The notes below the pieces were generated by a model, which searched no databases, had not been told where the DNA came from, and saw nothing but the letters and a program-made list of their open reading frames with translations. Positions 52,465 through 62,308 of a stretch of 64,000 nt of DNA are shown piece after piece. Source of the stretch: Vibrio sp. Isolate32 (GTDB taxonomy: Bacteria > Pseudomonadota > Gammaproteobacteria > Enterobacterales > Vibrionaceae); assembly GCF_022397955.1 (NCBI RefSeq), contig NZ_JAKEUQ010000004.1, positions 124,001-188,000 on the forward strand, written 5' to 3'. How positions within the stretch are numbered: position 1 is the first letter of the stretch; each line of letters begins with the position of its first letter. The position numbers and the translations under genes were made by a program.

Positions 52465-52869
52465 TTATTGTGGGTTATCACTGATAGTGAGCTCAGTGTA
52501 ACCTGTCGAATCGTCATGCTCTCTGCTGAAGGCCAAGGTATCGTAGCGATGAAGAATCAATTCAGCGGTGGTAGCGATGATGGTTCCTTCGAGTAAATGA
52601 CCACCAATCACATCGCCATTCTCATCAGCTACCGAAATGTGAACGTGTTGGTGGTTGGGCGTTAGTGTTGCCATGACAGACACGATTTCGAACGGCGCTT
52701 GAATTAACTTTGTGTGGTTTGCGTTTGCTAAGCGAATATTGAGTTGGGAAACACAGCCCACACAAGATGCAATAGAGCCTGCAGCGACGTTATGTTTAGT
52801 CACTAGCTTTTGTAGTTCAAGCTTTAAGTCTTGGCCTCGGGTCAATCGTGTTGCAATTGGGGTAATCAT
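52465..52869 (-). CDS. PPC/DUF296 domain protein
   Basis: The 134-residue protein, from ATG 52869 with a GAGGGA site, is a single PPC domain (ITPIATRLTRGQDLKLELQKLVTKHNVAAGSIASCVGCVSQLNIRLAN). In plants such domains are linked to AT-hooks; in bacteria they stand alone and form trimers with unknown role. The frame is open further upstream, but that would lose the ribosome-binding site. It is next to the terminator and the DEAD-box gene. Confidence 0.85.
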   Translation of the reverse strand: MITPIATRLTRGQDLKLELQKLVTKHNVAAGSIASCVGCVSQLNIRLANANHTKLIQAPFEIVSVMATLTPNHQHVHISVADENGDVIGGHLLEGTIIATTAELILHRYDTLAFSREHDDSTGYTELTISDNPQ

Positions 52870-52903
52870 TAGCTTCCCTCTAACTCTCACTGGTGTAAAG
52901 AAC

Positions 52904-52936
52904 AAAACGAAGCCTTAGTTGGCTTCGTTTTGATTA
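52904..52936 (-). terminator. Terminator between the helicase and PPC genes
   Basis: AAAACGAAGCC pairs with GGCTTCGTTTT around TTAGTT. Works in both directions and suits the end of the minus-strand helicase gene. Confidence 0.85.
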
Positions 52937-52977
52937 TAATTTGGCGTTACGCTTTGGCTTGAAATCAGCTCGGTTAA

Positions 52978-54183
52978 TTACTTGCCTTCTTTTGCTTGCT
53001 GTTCTCTTTTCTTCTTAGGAACAAAGTTCAGCACCGAAATAGGCACTTCTTTGCGTGGTTCAAAACCTTCAACCACACGGCGTTCAATTAAGTGACCAAG
53101 GCGCTTTTCAATAATGCATAGGTTCTTGAAGTTGTCTTTTGATAAGAAAGAGATCGCTTCACCGGTTGCATCAGCGCGGCCAGTACGCCCAATACGGTGA
53201 ACGTAGTCGTCTGCTGGGAAAGGCATATCGTAGTTAACAACTCGTGGTAGGTTGTCGATATCAATACCACGTGCAGCAACGCCCGTTGCCACTAGGAACT
53301 TAAGGTGACCTTTCTTAAAGTCAGCCAAGATCTTTTCACGAATCGCTTGGCTACGTCCACTGTGGAACGCTTCAGCATGAATGCCACGCTTTTCAAGTTG
53401 AGATACGAGTTTAGCTGCCCCATGCTTGGTTTCGATGAAGATAAGCGCTTGATCCCAGTTACCTTCAGTAATCATGTGGCTTAGTAGTGCAGACTTACGG
53501 TCTTTATCTACCGTTACTAACCATTGCTCAATGTTCGCTTTTGATGCATCTGTTTTGGCAATTGAAATCTCTTCAGCATCACTGATAGCACTCTTCGCTA
53601 GTGCACGTACTGGTGTAGAAAGCGTTGCTGAGAACAGCAGGTTTTGTACATCTTGTGGTAAGCGAGCGATGATCTTGTTGATGTCTTCGATGAAGCCCAT
53701 GTCTAGCATGCGATCTGCTTCATCCAGAACTAACACTTCAACTTCATCAAAGTGAACCGCACGTTGACCATACATGTCGATCAAGCGTCCTGGCGTCGCC
53801 ACTAAAATATCAACACCTTCAATCAGACGATCTTTTTGATGTTGGTAAGAGACACCACCGTACATTGCTAACGACGTTAGGTTTAAAAACTTCGCGTACT
53901 TCTTGATGTTTTGCTCAACCTGAACCGCCAACTCACGCGTTGGTGTAAGGATCACAGCACGGATGCGTTTCTTACGTTGCGTTTCACCTTTACTTAGCAT
54001 TTCTAAGATAGGGAGAACAAAGCTCGCAGTTTTACCTGTACCTGTTTGTGCTGCCGCAATAAGGTTCTTACCAGAAAGTACAATTGGAATTGCTTTTTCT
54101 TGAATAGAGGTTGGCTTTTCGTAGCCTTGTTTTGCAACGGCTTTAACAATAGGTGAGCTTAATCCAAGCTTGGAAAATGGCAT
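52978..54183 (-). CDS. DEAD-box RNA helicase (RhlE-like)
   Basis: The 401-residue helicase has the full motif set: Q-motif PTSIQEKAIP, AQTGTGKT, PTRELAVQ, GTPGR-type, VLDEADRMLDMGF, SAT, RGIDIDNLPRVVNYD and HRIGRTGR. The core stops soon after motif VI, with only a short basic tail (FVPKKKREQQ), so it lacks the long RNA-binding extensions of SrmB or CsdA. RhlE-like is the closest type. It may help in rRNA processing or mRNA decay. The gene is preceded by a strong promoter-like A+T region. Confidence 0.9.
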   Translation of the reverse strand: MPFSKLGLSSPIVKAVAKQGYEKPTSIQEKAIPIVLSGKNLIAAAQTGTGKTASFVLPILEMLSKGETQRKKRIRAVILTPTRELAVQVEQNIKKYAKFLNLTSLAMYGGVSYQHQKDRLIEGVDILVATPGRLIDMYGQRAVHFDEVEVLVLDEADRMLDMGFIEDINKIIARLPQDVQNLLFSATLSTPVRALAKSAISDAEEISIAKTDASKANIEQWLVTVDKDRKSALLSHMITEGNWDQALIFIETKHGAAKLVSQLEKRGIHAEAFHSGRSQAIREKILADFKKGHLKFLVATGVAARGIDIDNLPRVVNYDMPFPADDYVHRIGRTGRADATGEAISFLSKDNFKNLCIIEKRLGHLIERRVVEGFEPRKEVPISVLNFVPKKKREQQAKEGK

Positions 54184-54302
54184 AAGTTTCTCGGTATGAT
54201 TTGGCTAAATAGCGATGGAAAGGTTCAACAATCTTATACAAGGATAAGATTAATGGCGGCATTCTACCATGTTGCTTGTGTACCGCTAGTAACATAGACA
54301 TA

Positions 54303-54335
54303 AAAAATCCAGTGTCGACAAGACACTGGATTTTT
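54303..54335 (-). terminator. Strong bidirectional terminator
   Basis: AAAATCCAGTGTC pairs with GACACTGGATTTTT around GACAA. It lies between the helicase start region and the end of the FAD oxidoreductase gene. Confidence 0.9.
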
Positions 54336-54378
54336 AGTTTTAGTTGATTGCTATCTAGCTTTGCTTTATCGAAAGCGT

Positions 54379-56010
54379 TTAAGCGATCTCAATCTTCTCA
54401 GCTTGGTTCTGTTCTGCCATAGACAGCGCAAGTGCTTCCGCAACTTTGATACCATCGATACCAGCAGACAGGATACCACCCGCGTAACCAGCGCCTTCAC
54501 CAGCAGGGTAGAAGCCCTTCAGGTTGATGCTTTGGAAGTCTTTGCCACGCTTGATACATACCGGAGAAGACGTACGAGTCTCAACACCTGTTAGTAGGCC
54601 ATCTGGGGTAGAGAAGCCTTTGATCTTCTTCTCGAACGCAGGGATTGCTTCACGAATCGCTTCGATTGCAAAGTCAGGCAGCGCTTTTGAAATATCTGTT
54701 AGGTGGATACCCGGTGTGAATGATGGTTGTACATCACCCAGAGCACTTGGGTCGCGACCTTTCAGGAAGTCGCCAATTTTTTGTGCTGGAGCATCGTAGT
54801 TTTCACCACCTAGTACAAACGCGCCACTTTCTAGTTCACGTTGTAAACGGATACCCGCTAGAGCGTCACCTGGATAATCGCGTTCTGGGTCGATACCAAC
54901 AACGATTGCACTGTTTGCATTACGCTCTGCACGAGAGTATTGGCTCATACCGTTCGTTACAACGCGGCCTTCTTCAGAGGTTGCAGCAACCACAGTACCA
55001 CCAGGACACATACAGAAGCTGTATACAGTGCGGCCATTCTTACAGTGGTGAACCAGTTTGTAGTCTGCAGCACCTAGAATTGGGTTGCCCGCGTTCTTAC
55101 CGAAACGAGCTTCATCAATCATTGACTGTTTGTGTTCGATACGGAAACCAACAGAGAAAGGCTTCGCTTCCATGTAAACACCACGGTCATGCAGCATTTC
55201 AAATGTGTCACGAGCACTGTGACCAACAGCCAGTACAACGTGGCGAGATTTGATCTCTTCACCGTTAGAAAGTGTTAGACCCGTGATTTGGCCATCTTCC
55301 ATGTGAAGGTCGTCTACACGAGTGCTGAAGCGGATTTCGCCACCTAGTTCGATAATAGAAGCACGCATTTTTTCGATCATGGTAACCAGTTTGAAGGTAC
55401 CGATGTGCGGCTTACTTACGTATAGGATCTCTTCTGGTGCGCCAGCTGCAACGAACTCTTCGATTACTTTACGGCCGTAGTGTTTTGGATCTTTAACTTG
55501 GCTGTAAAGCTTACCGTCAGAGAATGTACCTGCGCCACCTTCACCAAACTGTACGTTTGATTCTGTGTTCAAAGTACGCTTACGCCAGAAACCAAAGGTA
55601 TCTTTAGTACGTTCACGAACTTCTTTACCGCGTTCAACGATGATTGGGTTGAAGCCCATTTGAGCAAGCACTAGACCAGCGAATAGACCACAAGGGCCAA
55701 AACCGATAACAACAGGGCGCTCAGTTTGGTTTTCCAGCGCTTTAGCTACGAACTTGTACTCCATGTCAGGAGTCACTTTTACGTGTGGGTCGCTGATGAA
55801 GGCTTCTAATAGCTCAGCTTCGTTTTCAACGAGAACATCCAGCGTGTAGATAAGCAGGATCTTTGATTTCTTACGAGCATCGTAGCCACGTTTAAAGATA
55901 TTAAAAGAGATAACCTGATCTGAGTTGATGCCAAGCTTCGCTTCAATCGCTTCTTGAATGGCAGACTCTTCGTGGTCTAGTGGAAGTTTAATTTCGGTTA
56001 AACGTATCAT
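54379..56010 (-). CDS. FAD-dependent oxidoreductase (YP-type, long N-terminal extension)
   Basis: The 543-residue flavoprotein has a 95-residue N-terminal extension before the dinucleotide fold GFGPCGLFAGLVLAQMGFNPIIVERG (about 101-126). Other flavin contacts follow, such as GAGTFSDGKLYSQVKDP, VLAVGHSARDTFEML and GAGYAGGILSAGIDG at the end. Members of this group are labelled uncharacterised FAD-dependent dehydrogenases and are found near RNA or translation genes. The reaction is unknown. ATG start with AAAGGA not obvious; a CGTTCTTATAGG leader lies upstream. Confidence 0.88.
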   Translation of the reverse strand: MIRLTEIKLPLDHEESAIQEAIEAKLGINSDQVISFNIFKRGYDARKKSKILLIYTLDVLVENEAELLEAFISDPHVKVTPDMEYKFVAKALENQTERPVVIGFGPCGLFAGLVLAQMGFNPIIVERGKEVRERTKDTFGFWRKRTLNTESNVQFGEGGAGTFSDGKLYSQVKDPKHYGRKVIEEFVAAGAPEEILYVSKPHIGTFKLVTMIEKMRASIIELGGEIRFSTRVDDLHMEDGQITGLTLSNGEEIKSRHVVLAVGHSARDTFEMLHDRGVYMEAKPFSVGFRIEHKQSMIDEARFGKNAGNPILGAADYKLVHHCKNGRTVYSFCMCPGGTVVAATSEEGRVVTNGMSQYSRAERNANSAIVVGIDPERDYPGDALAGIRLQRELESGAFVLGGENYDAPAQKIGDFLKGRDPSALGDVQPSFTPGIHLTDISKALPDFAIEAIREAIPAFEKKIKGFSTPDGLLTGVETRTSSPVCIKRGKDFQSINLKGFYPAGEGAGYAGGILSAGIDGIKVAEALALSMAEQNQAEKIEIA

Positions 56011-56266
56011 TTCGATGTCTCGTTCTTATAGGTGTCTTAGCTAAACCGCTTCTAGTGAATGCAGAGTTTTATGTAACACTGATGTTGGGAAGAAGCGATA
56101 AGCTCACAATGGCGCGCATTTTACGAGAATTTGATTTATCTGTCATACTAATTTGGAAACATGGAGCAAATAGACATGATATTAGAGTCGTATGATGTTG
56201 AATTTTGCTTTGGGATGAGTATTATCCCCATTCTTCAATTTTGACTAACTTATAGAGCAGAGCATC

Positions 56267-56590
56267 ATGGCATTTGTCGTAGGCGATAATTGTATTCAAT
56301 GTAAATACACAGACTGTGTGGCAGTGTGTCCCGCAGATGCGTTCCATGAAGGCCCAAACTTCATGGTAATTAACCCGATCGAATGTATCGATTGTGGTTT
56401 ATGTGTACCTGAATGTGATGCTCAAGCGATCTTCCAAGAAGACGAACTGCCTGAAGATCAAAAGATCTTCATTGAAGTGAACGCAGAACTTGCTGAGATT
56501 TGGCCTGTACAAACAGAAGTAAAACCAGCAATGGATGATGCGGAAAAGTGGAATGGCGTGCCTGATAAGTTGGCAATGCTAGAGAAGTAA
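56267..56590 (+). CDS. fdxA: 7Fe-8S ferredoxin FdxA
   Basis: The 107-residue ferredoxin carries two clusters: [3Fe-4S] from [14 protein letters not shown]-type spacing and [4Fe-4S] from [11 protein letters not shown]. It shuttles electrons in the cytoplasm. The ending [12 protein letters not shown] is typical of the family. GGAG is not strong, but AGAGCAGAGC precedes the ATG. It has its own terminator. Confidence 0.95.
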   Translation: MAFVVGDNCIQCKYTDCVAVCPADAFHEGPNFMVINPIECIDCGLCVPECDAQAIFQEDELPEDQKIFIEVNAELAEIWPVQTEVKPAMDDAEKWNGVPDKLAMLEK

Positions 56591-56607
56591 TTCTTAAAAG
56601 CTCAAAT

Positions 56608-56643
56608 AAAAAGGCGTACTGATTTAATCAATACGCCTTTTTT
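56608..56643 (+). terminator. Terminator after fdxA
   Basis: AAAAAGGCGTA pairs with TACGCCTTTTTT; it can also stop the convergent methyltransferase transcript. Confidence 0.9.
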
Positions 56644-56684
56644 AATATCTGCACACTGTCTGTTAGTCAGTGAGTGGATGAACT

Positions 56685-57419
56685 CTAACTATGTTGACGA
56701 CGCATGTTGTCAAGAATGATACCCGTCGCCATTGCTACGTTCAGAGATTCAGCCCCACCGAATGCTGGAATGGTAATCTTGTCTGTCACGAACTTCGCTG
56801 CGTGTTCACGAATACCGTGAGACTCGCTGCCCATCAGTAAAATACCGTTCGCAGTAAAGTCAGTCTTATGAACGCTTTCGCCTTCCAAAAACGCCCCGTA
56901 AACGGGCAGATTCGCTTGCTCTAAGTAAGCTGGTAAATCCGTTTGGCTTACGTGTACTCGGCCAAAGCTACCCATCGTCGCACTGATGGTTTTAGGGTTG
57001 TATGGATCAGCGCAATCACTGCTCGCAACGATATGTTTAATGCCATACCAGTCTGCTACGCGAATGATCGTACCTAGGTTGCCCGGGTCAGATACGCCAT
57101 CAAGCGCGATCATCAAACCTGTCGCTTCTGGTAATTCAACCTTTGGAATCTCAACCATAGCAATTGCGGCATTGTTGCTAACCAAAGTACTTGCTTTGGT
57201 TAGGTCGTCTAGCGAAGCTTCAACACAATCAAACCCAATCAGTGCTGCGTGATTTTCAGATAAGAAATCAGCAGTAGCAAAGACGTTCTTTACGACTAAG
57301 TCGCTATTGAATAGCTCAAGAACGTTCTTTTCACCTTGAACTAGAAACAGGCCGTGGGCTTTACGTTGTTTCTTTTGGCCCAAAGCACGAAGGAGTTTTA
57401 ATTGGTTTTTTGAAATCAT
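56685..57419 (-). CDS. SpoU/TrmH family rRNA or tRNA 2'-O-methyltransferase
   Basis: The 244-residue protein has the SPOUT motifs: motif 1 LDGVSDPGNLGTIIRVADWYG, motif 2 LMGSESHGI and motif 3 IPAFGGAESLNVAMATGIIL. The N-terminal helical RNA-binding part QLKLLRALGQKKQRKAHGLFLVQGEK is that of TrmH/RlmB relatives. It methylates a ribose in rRNA or tRNA; the site is not known. It starts at ATG 57419. Confidence 0.92.
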   Translation of the reverse strand: MISKNQLKLLRALGQKKQRKAHGLFLVQGEKNVLELFNSDLVVKNVFATADFLSENHAALIGFDCVEASLDDLTKASTLVSNNAAIAMVEIPKVELPEATGLMIALDGVSDPGNLGTIIRVADWYGIKHIVASSDCADPYNPKTISATMGSFGRVHVSQTDLPAYLEQANLPVYGAFLEGESVHKTDFTANGILLMGSESHGIREHAAKFVTDKITIPAFGGAESLNVAMATGIILDNMRRQHS

Positions 57420-57526
57420 GTTTTTATCCTAGATATAAGCCCGCGCATTATAGAGCAAAGGTTAGATAACCAAAAGTGCGATAAGCCAATGCGATCCATA
57501 TAAAAGCAAAAGCGACCCACTTAAAA

Positions 57527-57556
57527 AACAAAAGCGCACCAAATAGTGCGCTCTTA
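57527..57556 (-). terminator. Terminator of the tas-like gene
   Basis: AGCGCAC pairs with GTGCGCT and is followed on the minus strand by TTTTGTTTTTT. Confidence 0.75.
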
Positions 57557-57603
57557 TAGGATCAACTAAAGCTCAACGGAACCTGATAAGCTTAACCTAC
57601 TGC

Positions 57604-58656
57604 TTAATACGGCACAGGGTAGCGCTTAAAGACGGTGTTGATATCGGCCAGAATCTCTTCGGAAAGCGGCTTACTGAACGCTGCTACGTTCTCTTTAAGC
57701 TGCTCCATGGTGGTTGCACCAATAATGGTTGAGGTAACGCCATCCACTTGGTTACACCATGCTAAGGCGAGTTGACTCGGCGTGAATCCATGAGCGTTTG
57801 CCACTTCTACATAGCCTTTAACTGCTTCATTAGCCAACTCAGTATCACGGAAAATACCTTTGCGCTGCATGTAAGTCCAACGGCTACCTTCCGGCCTTGC
57901 GCCATCAATGTATTTGCCACTCAGCATGCCGGCCGCCAAAGGTGACCACGGTAAGTAAGCAACGTCTTCATGCACGCAGTTTTCAATCAAATATGGCCAG
58001 TCTTTTGTGTGCAGCAAGCTGAATTCGTTTTGGATAGAGACCATACGCGGCAAGTCATGTTTTTGGGCTAACTTAAGGTAAGTGTTAATGCCCCAAGTGC
58101 TGTCATCGGATAGACCAACGTGGCGGATTTTGCCCGCTTTAATACAGCTTGCAAGAGCTTGTAAGATCTCCAGCATCTCAGCTTCATGTTGTTGTCTGTC
58201 AATGTCGCTAAAGCGAATCTGATTAGGGAAATGTTTACCGAAGTGTGGCGTTGTGCGATTTGGCCAGTGAAGTTGGTACAGATCGATGTAATCCGTTTGC
58301 AAGCGCTTCAATGATGCATCAACTGCTGCGATCACCGCTTCACCAGTGATAGGGCCGCCGTTACGAACCCAAGGCAATCCAGGACCAGCAATTTTACTGG
58401 CAATGATTAACTCTTGGCGACGCTGTGGGTTGCGCGACAACCAGTTACCGATAATCGCTTCGGTTTTGCCGTAGGTTTCTGGAGAAGGTGGTACTGCGTA
58501 CATCTCTGCAGTATCAATAAAGTTAATGCCTTGGCTTAGTGCGTATTCAATTTGTTGGTCGGCTTGCTGTTGAGTATTTTGCAGCCCCCAAGTCATGCTC
58601 CCAAGACAAATTCGGGAAACGGGAATTTGGCTACTTCCTAGTTTTGAATATTCCAT
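57604..58656 (-). CDS. tas: Tas-like aldo/keto reductase
   Basis: The 350-residue NADPH-dependent enzyme starts best at ATG 58656 with AGGAA 12 bases upstream; the open frame runs further to 58866 but that part is not family-like. The AKR tetrad is visible: NFIDTAEMYAVPP, ASKIAGPG and YIDLYQLHWPNR. The TWGINTYLKLAQKHDLPR and SIQNEFSLLHT stretches match E. coli Tas, which is of similar size. Carbonyl substrates are unspecified. Single gene. Confidence 0.9.
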   Translation of the reverse strand: MEYSKLGSSQIPVSRICLGSMTWGLQNTQQQADQQIEYALSQGINFIDTAEMYAVPPSPETYGKTEAIIGNWLSRNPQRRQELIIASKIAGPGLPWVRNGGPITGEAVIAAVDASLKRLQTDYIDLYQLHWPNRTTPHFGKHFPNQIRFSDIDRQQHEAEMLEILQALASCIKAGKIRHVGLSDDSTWGINTYLKLAQKHDLPRMVSIQNEFSLLHTKDWPYLIENCVHEDVAYLPWSPLAAGMLSGKYIDGARPEGSRWTYMQRKGIFRDTELANEAVKGYVEVANAHGFTPSQLALAWCNQVDGVTSTIIGATTMEQLKENVAAFSKPLSEEILADINTVFKRYPVPY

Positions 58657-58998
58657 TGAATTCAGGATTCCTGTTGTTGGGTTCTCTAGTACTCGCATTA
58701 TAGTTTTGAAAAAAGGGCGAGTGATGAATGAAAACGAATATGAATTATTAGCACAAAATGACAAGACAAGGTATCGCTTGAGGCAGTTTAATGAGTCATT
58801 TCTCAGCGGCTTGAGTAAGCGTGCGTGATGTGTGAAAAGTAACAAAAGCTTAGGTGCGAGAAACACACTCTAATGATTGGCAGTGTCAATGAATTAAAAA
58901 CAAATCGAGGGAAGAGGTACTGAAAATAAATAAGCTCTACCGGATAGTGAATAGAGCTCATTTATAGGGGATTGATGGTGCTAGATATACGTGAGCTA

Positions 58999-59142
58999 CT
59001 AGGCTGCGCTGGTATCAAATCCACCTTGGGTCTGCGCCTGCTTTAGAGCTTCCTGCCTTTGAACTTCTTTTTCAGTTAATACTGGTTGAAGTTGTTCCTC
59101 AGAGGCTTGAGGAGAGAAAATGAAATATTTATTAATCGTCAT
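58999..59142 (-). CDS. Small conserved-looking protein, 47 residues
   Basis: The open frame begins at ATG 59142 with GGAG nine bases upstream. It encodes MTINKYFIFSPQASEEQLQP then VLTEKEVQRQEALKQAQTQ and a GGFDTSAA end. A longer in-frame reading to 59253 is less likely. A hydrophobic start followed by a charged Gln/Glu-rich helix; function unknown. Confidence 0.5.
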   Translation of the reverse strand: MTINKYFIFSPQASEEQLQPVLTEKEVQRQEALKQAQTQGGFDTSAA

Positions 59143-59466
59143 AACTATATCTCCGTCTAACGTATGACAGATTCTGCATCGGAGATAAATTGTGATCATC
59201 ATCCACTTTGTACTTTTTTTAGGCTGAGAGCGGAGGGCGTAGAATGTGTACAAAGCGATCGCTCATCATCCGTATGCAATACTGAACTGACGTAACCCTC
59301 TAAATTCAGTATAGGAAGCCCATCAAATTTCGCACAATAATGATTTAGAGCAAATACATAGATAGTCAGGGGCGTAAGATGAAACACCTCGCTACTGACT
59401 CTGCGCTCGTATTTATCTAATAATTAGGTCAGTAAATCAATTACTTAATCCATGGTGAGATGAATT

Positions 59467-60699
59467 ATGGAAAAGCTTGTAGAACGTTTCCTGAATTACG
59501 TTACTTTTGATACCAAATCCGATCCTTCTAATCAGCAATGCCCAAGTTCACCGGGGCAAATCACCTTTGCTGAAGCCTTGAAGTCAGAATTGATTGCCTT
59601 AGACCTAAAAGATGTATCTTTGGATGAAAATGGTTATTTGATGGCTAAGTTGCCGTCGAATGTAGATTACGCAGTGCCTGCTATTGGCTTTGTCGCACAC
59701 ATGGATACCGCTCCTGACGCATCAGGCGCGAATGTAAAACCTCAAGTTATTAAAGATTATCAAGGTGGAACCATCGAGCTTGGCACGAGTGGTGAAAGCT
59801 TAAATCCAAGCCAATACCCTGATCTTGATACTTTGCATGGTCATGACCTTATTACTACTGACGGCACGACTTTATTGGGTGCAGACAACAAAGCGGGTAT
59901 CGCTGAAATCATCAGTGCTATCGCTTATCTAAAAGCAAACCCTGAAATCAAACACGGTGACATTTGCATTGGTTTCACGCCAGACGAAGAGATCGGTCGT
60001 GGTGCGGATTTGTTTAGTGTTGAAAAGTTCGGCGCCGAATGGGCGTACACCATTGATGGTGGGCCCGTTGGTGAGTTGGAATTTGAGAACTTCAATGCCA
60101 CAAGTGCGGATGTTATCTGTCATGGCGTGAACGTTCATCCAGGTACCGCAAAAGGTAAGATGGTGAACTCGATGAACATTGCTGCGCAGTTCCAATTGAT
60201 GATGCCATCACAAGAAACGCCGGAATGTACTGAAGGCTATGAAGGTTTCTACCACTTGAAATCAGCAGAAATGGGTGTCGCTCGCTCTGAGCTAGGTTAC
60301 ATCATTCGTGACTTTGAGCGCGAGGGCGTAGAAGCGCGTAAGGCATTCATGCAACAAAAAGTCGATGAATTGAACGAGCGCCTAGAGAAAGGGCATGTGG
60401 AGTTGGTTCTTACTGATAGCTACTTCAATATGAAAGAGATGGTTGAACCTCATCAGCATATTATTGAGTTGGCTAAGCAAGCGATGATCGAATGCGATGT
60501 GGAGCCTATGATCAAACCGATCCGAGGTGGTACAGACGGTGCTCGCTTGTCATTCATGGGCTTGCCATGCCCGAACATCTTTACTGGTGGTTACAACTTC
60601 CACGGTATTCATGAGTTGATCACTATCCAAGGCATGGAACAAGCGGTAAAAGTGATTGTTGAGTTATCGCAACGCACAGCCGCTCACTACCAAAAATAG
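59467..60699 (+). CDS. pepT: Peptidase T (tripeptide aminopeptidase)
   Basis: The 410-residue cytoplasmic zinc enzyme removes N-terminal residues from tripeptides. The M20 metal ligands are in [10 protein letters not shown] (about 79-88), [15 protein letters not shown] (about 135-149), DEEIGRG (about 172-178) and the final GYNFHGIHE (about 378-386). The dimerisation region [21 protein letters not shown] is present. The length equals E. coli PepT (408). Monocistronic, with a GAGATGAATT leader. Confidence 0.96.
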   Translation: MEKLVERFLNYVTFDTKSDPSNQQCPSSPGQITFAEALKSELIALDLKDVSLDENGYLMAKLPSNVDYAVPAIGFVAHMDTAPDASGANVKPQVIKDYQGGTIELGTSGESLNPSQYPDLDTLHGHDLITTDGTTLLGADNKAGIAEIISAIAYLKANPEIKHGDICIGFTPDEEIGRGADLFSVEKFGAEWAYTIDGGPVGELEFENFNATSADVICHGVNVHPGTAKGKMVNSMNIAAQFQLMMPSQETPECTEGYEGFYHLKSAEMGVARSELGYIIRDFEREGVEARKAFMQQKVDELNERLEKGHVELVLTDSYFNMKEMVEPHQHIIELAKQAMIECDVEPMIKPIRGGTDGARLSFMGLPCPNIFTGGYNFHGIHELITIQGMEQAVKVIVELSQRTAAHYQK

Positions 60700-60775
60700 C
60701 TATCTTTAACGCAATATCTCTTTGTATTTTTGAGAGTATTCAATAATACTCTCTTTAAGCATAAGGGAGTACGCG

Positions 60776-61243
60776 ATGAAAAAGTTAGTTTTACTTTGCA
60801 CCCACCTAGCCGTGGGTGCTGTTGGTTTTGGGCTTGGGGTTTACGCACTGCCCATCTTAATTGAACCCGATTCTCCATCTTCGAGCTCGGTTGAAGCGAT
60901 CAGCCAACAGGCCATTTATACCGGAGAGTTCACTAAAGACCGCCAAGACAGTGATTTCTTACATTGGGGTGAGGGTATCGTTTCGGTTTCAGAAAGTGCA
61001 ATTGCGTTTGAAGGCGAACTTGCTCCGGGCCCAGATTATAAGGTTTACCTCTCTCCTAAGTTCATTGAAACCGAGCAAGCCTTTAATGACAGTAAGAGCG
61101 AATTACTAAGAGTCGGAGATGTCAAAACATTTGACCGGTTTATGGTTGACCTACCGGAAGGTACTGATCTTAATCGATTTAATACCGTTGTGATTTGGTG
61201 TGAAACTTTTGGCCAATTTATTACTTCTGCCAAGATAAAATGA
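60776..61243 (+). CDS. DM13-domain secreted protein
   Basis: The 155-residue protein has a signal-like membrane anchor (LCTHLAVGAVGFGLGVYALP) and a DM13 domain (HWGEGIVSVSESAIAFEGELAPGPDYKVYLSPKF, then FNTVVIWCETFGQFI). DM13 is thought to carry redox-active cysteines or bind heme-like groups in electron transfer; only one Cys is conserved here (WCE). AAGGGAG precedes the ATG. It follows pepT by 76 bases but has its own ribosome site and terminator. Confidence 0.85.
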   Translation: MKKLVLLCTHLAVGAVGFGLGVYALPILIEPDSPSSSSVEAISQQAIYTGEFTKDRQDSDFLHWGEGIVSVSESAIAFEGELAPGPDYKVYLSPKFIETEQAFNDSKSELLRVGDVKTFDRFMVDLPEGTDLNRFNTVVIWCETFGQFITSAKIK

Positions 61244-61277
61244 TAGCCTTAGTTAGGCTGATACCAGAATGAACACG

Positions 61278-61303
61278 AGCGCTCAGGAGTTGAGCGCTTT
61301 TTC
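61278..61303 (+). terminator. Terminator after the DM13 gene
   Basis: AGCGCTCA pairs with TGAGCGCT and a T-run follows. Confidence 0.9.
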
Positions 61304-61379
61304 ATAGCACTGATATTAGCGGCTTTATTGTAAAGCGAACCGTCGTAAAGCTAAATGTTGTAATGCTAAGGATTAAGTA

Positions 61380-62222
61380 ATGGAAATAGTGTGGCAAGTA
61401 ATAGATTTTCTACTCGCTCATAAGTTTATTTTTAGTGCGCTGATTATCAGTCTGGTTTTAATCATCCGCCGAATCACCTTGTCTCAAATTAGGGGTGATG
61501 TTGCTTTCCTTAGCGAAGACCAACGTAATTGGATGTCCCGAACTAAAAACGGCACCTTTGCGATAATTGTCATAACGCTTTTCCTACTCTGGAAGTCTGA
61601 AATCAGTGAGTTTGCTCTCTCTGTAACAGCGATTGCCGTTGCGATCGTAGTAGCTTCAAAAGAGATCATTTTGTGTTTCACTGGCTCGATTCAACGTGCT
61701 AGCTCACGCTCTTTCCGAATTGGTGATTGGATTGAAGTGGGTAAAATTAGTGGTGAAGTGATCGAACATAACTTGATGGCGACTGTGATTCAGGAAATCG
61801 ACCTGTATCATGGGCAATACCACTTTACTGGCAAGACGGCCACGCTACCTAACAGCATGTTCTTTACTTACCCGGTGAAGAATCTCAACTTCATGAAACG
61901 CTACGTTTATCATAGCTTCACGGTTACGGTGAAAGACTTCGTTAACCTCTACCCAATGGTGCCTGGCTTAATCTCGAAAATTGAAGAGCATTGTGAGGAG
62001 TTCATTGACGTTGCGCGTCGTTATAACAGCGTCATTGAAAAGCACGCTGGCGTCGACCTTCCGGGTTCAGAGCCTCACATTCACATCACAAGCAGTTCGA
62101 CGGGTGAACAAGAGGTCCACTTTATGATTTTCTGTCCAACCGAGAAGGCGGTTCACTTAGAGCAAGAGATTCGTAAAGACTTTATGGAAGCATACTCTGA
62201 GGCGTTCCCGATTAGTGCTTAA
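61380..62222 (+). CDS. Small MscS-type mechanosensitive channel
   Basis: The 280-residue protein has three membrane helices at the start (FIFSALIISLVLII, FAIIVITLFLLW, LSVTAIAVAIVVASKEIILCFTGSI) and a shortened MscS beta domain (SFRIGDWIEVGKISGEVIEHNLMATVIQEI) with a C-terminal alpha/beta part. It probably releases solutes on hypo-osmotic shock. It lacks the long periplasmic domain of the MscS protein at 28.7 kb. GGATTAAG precedes the ATG. Confidence 0.9.
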   Translation: MEIVWQVIDFLLAHKFIFSALIISLVLIIRRITLSQIRGDVAFLSEDQRNWMSRTKNGTFAIIVITLFLLWKSEISEFALSVTAIAVAIVVASKEIILCFTGSIQRASSRSFRIGDWIEVGKISGEVIEHNLMATVIQEIDLYHGQYHFTGKTATLPNSMFFTYPVKNLNFMKRYVYHSFTVTVKDFVNLYPMVPGLISKIEEHCEEFIDVARRYNSVIEKHAGVDLPGSEPHIHITSSSTGEQEVHFMIFCPTEKAVHLEQEIRKDFMEAYSEAFPISA

Positions 62223-62252
62223 TTCTGCGGTCCGCTAAGCCCCAAACAAAAG

Positions 62253-62290
62253 AAAGCCGAGAGCGATAATATCGACTCTCGGCTTTTTTG
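62253..62290 (+). terminator. Strong terminator after the MscS gene
   Basis: AAAGCCGAGAG pairs with CTCTCGGCTTT and a T-run follows. It is shared with the convergent deaminase gene. Confidence 0.92.
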
Positions 62291-62308
62291 TTCTTGCTAT
62301 CTGTTCGC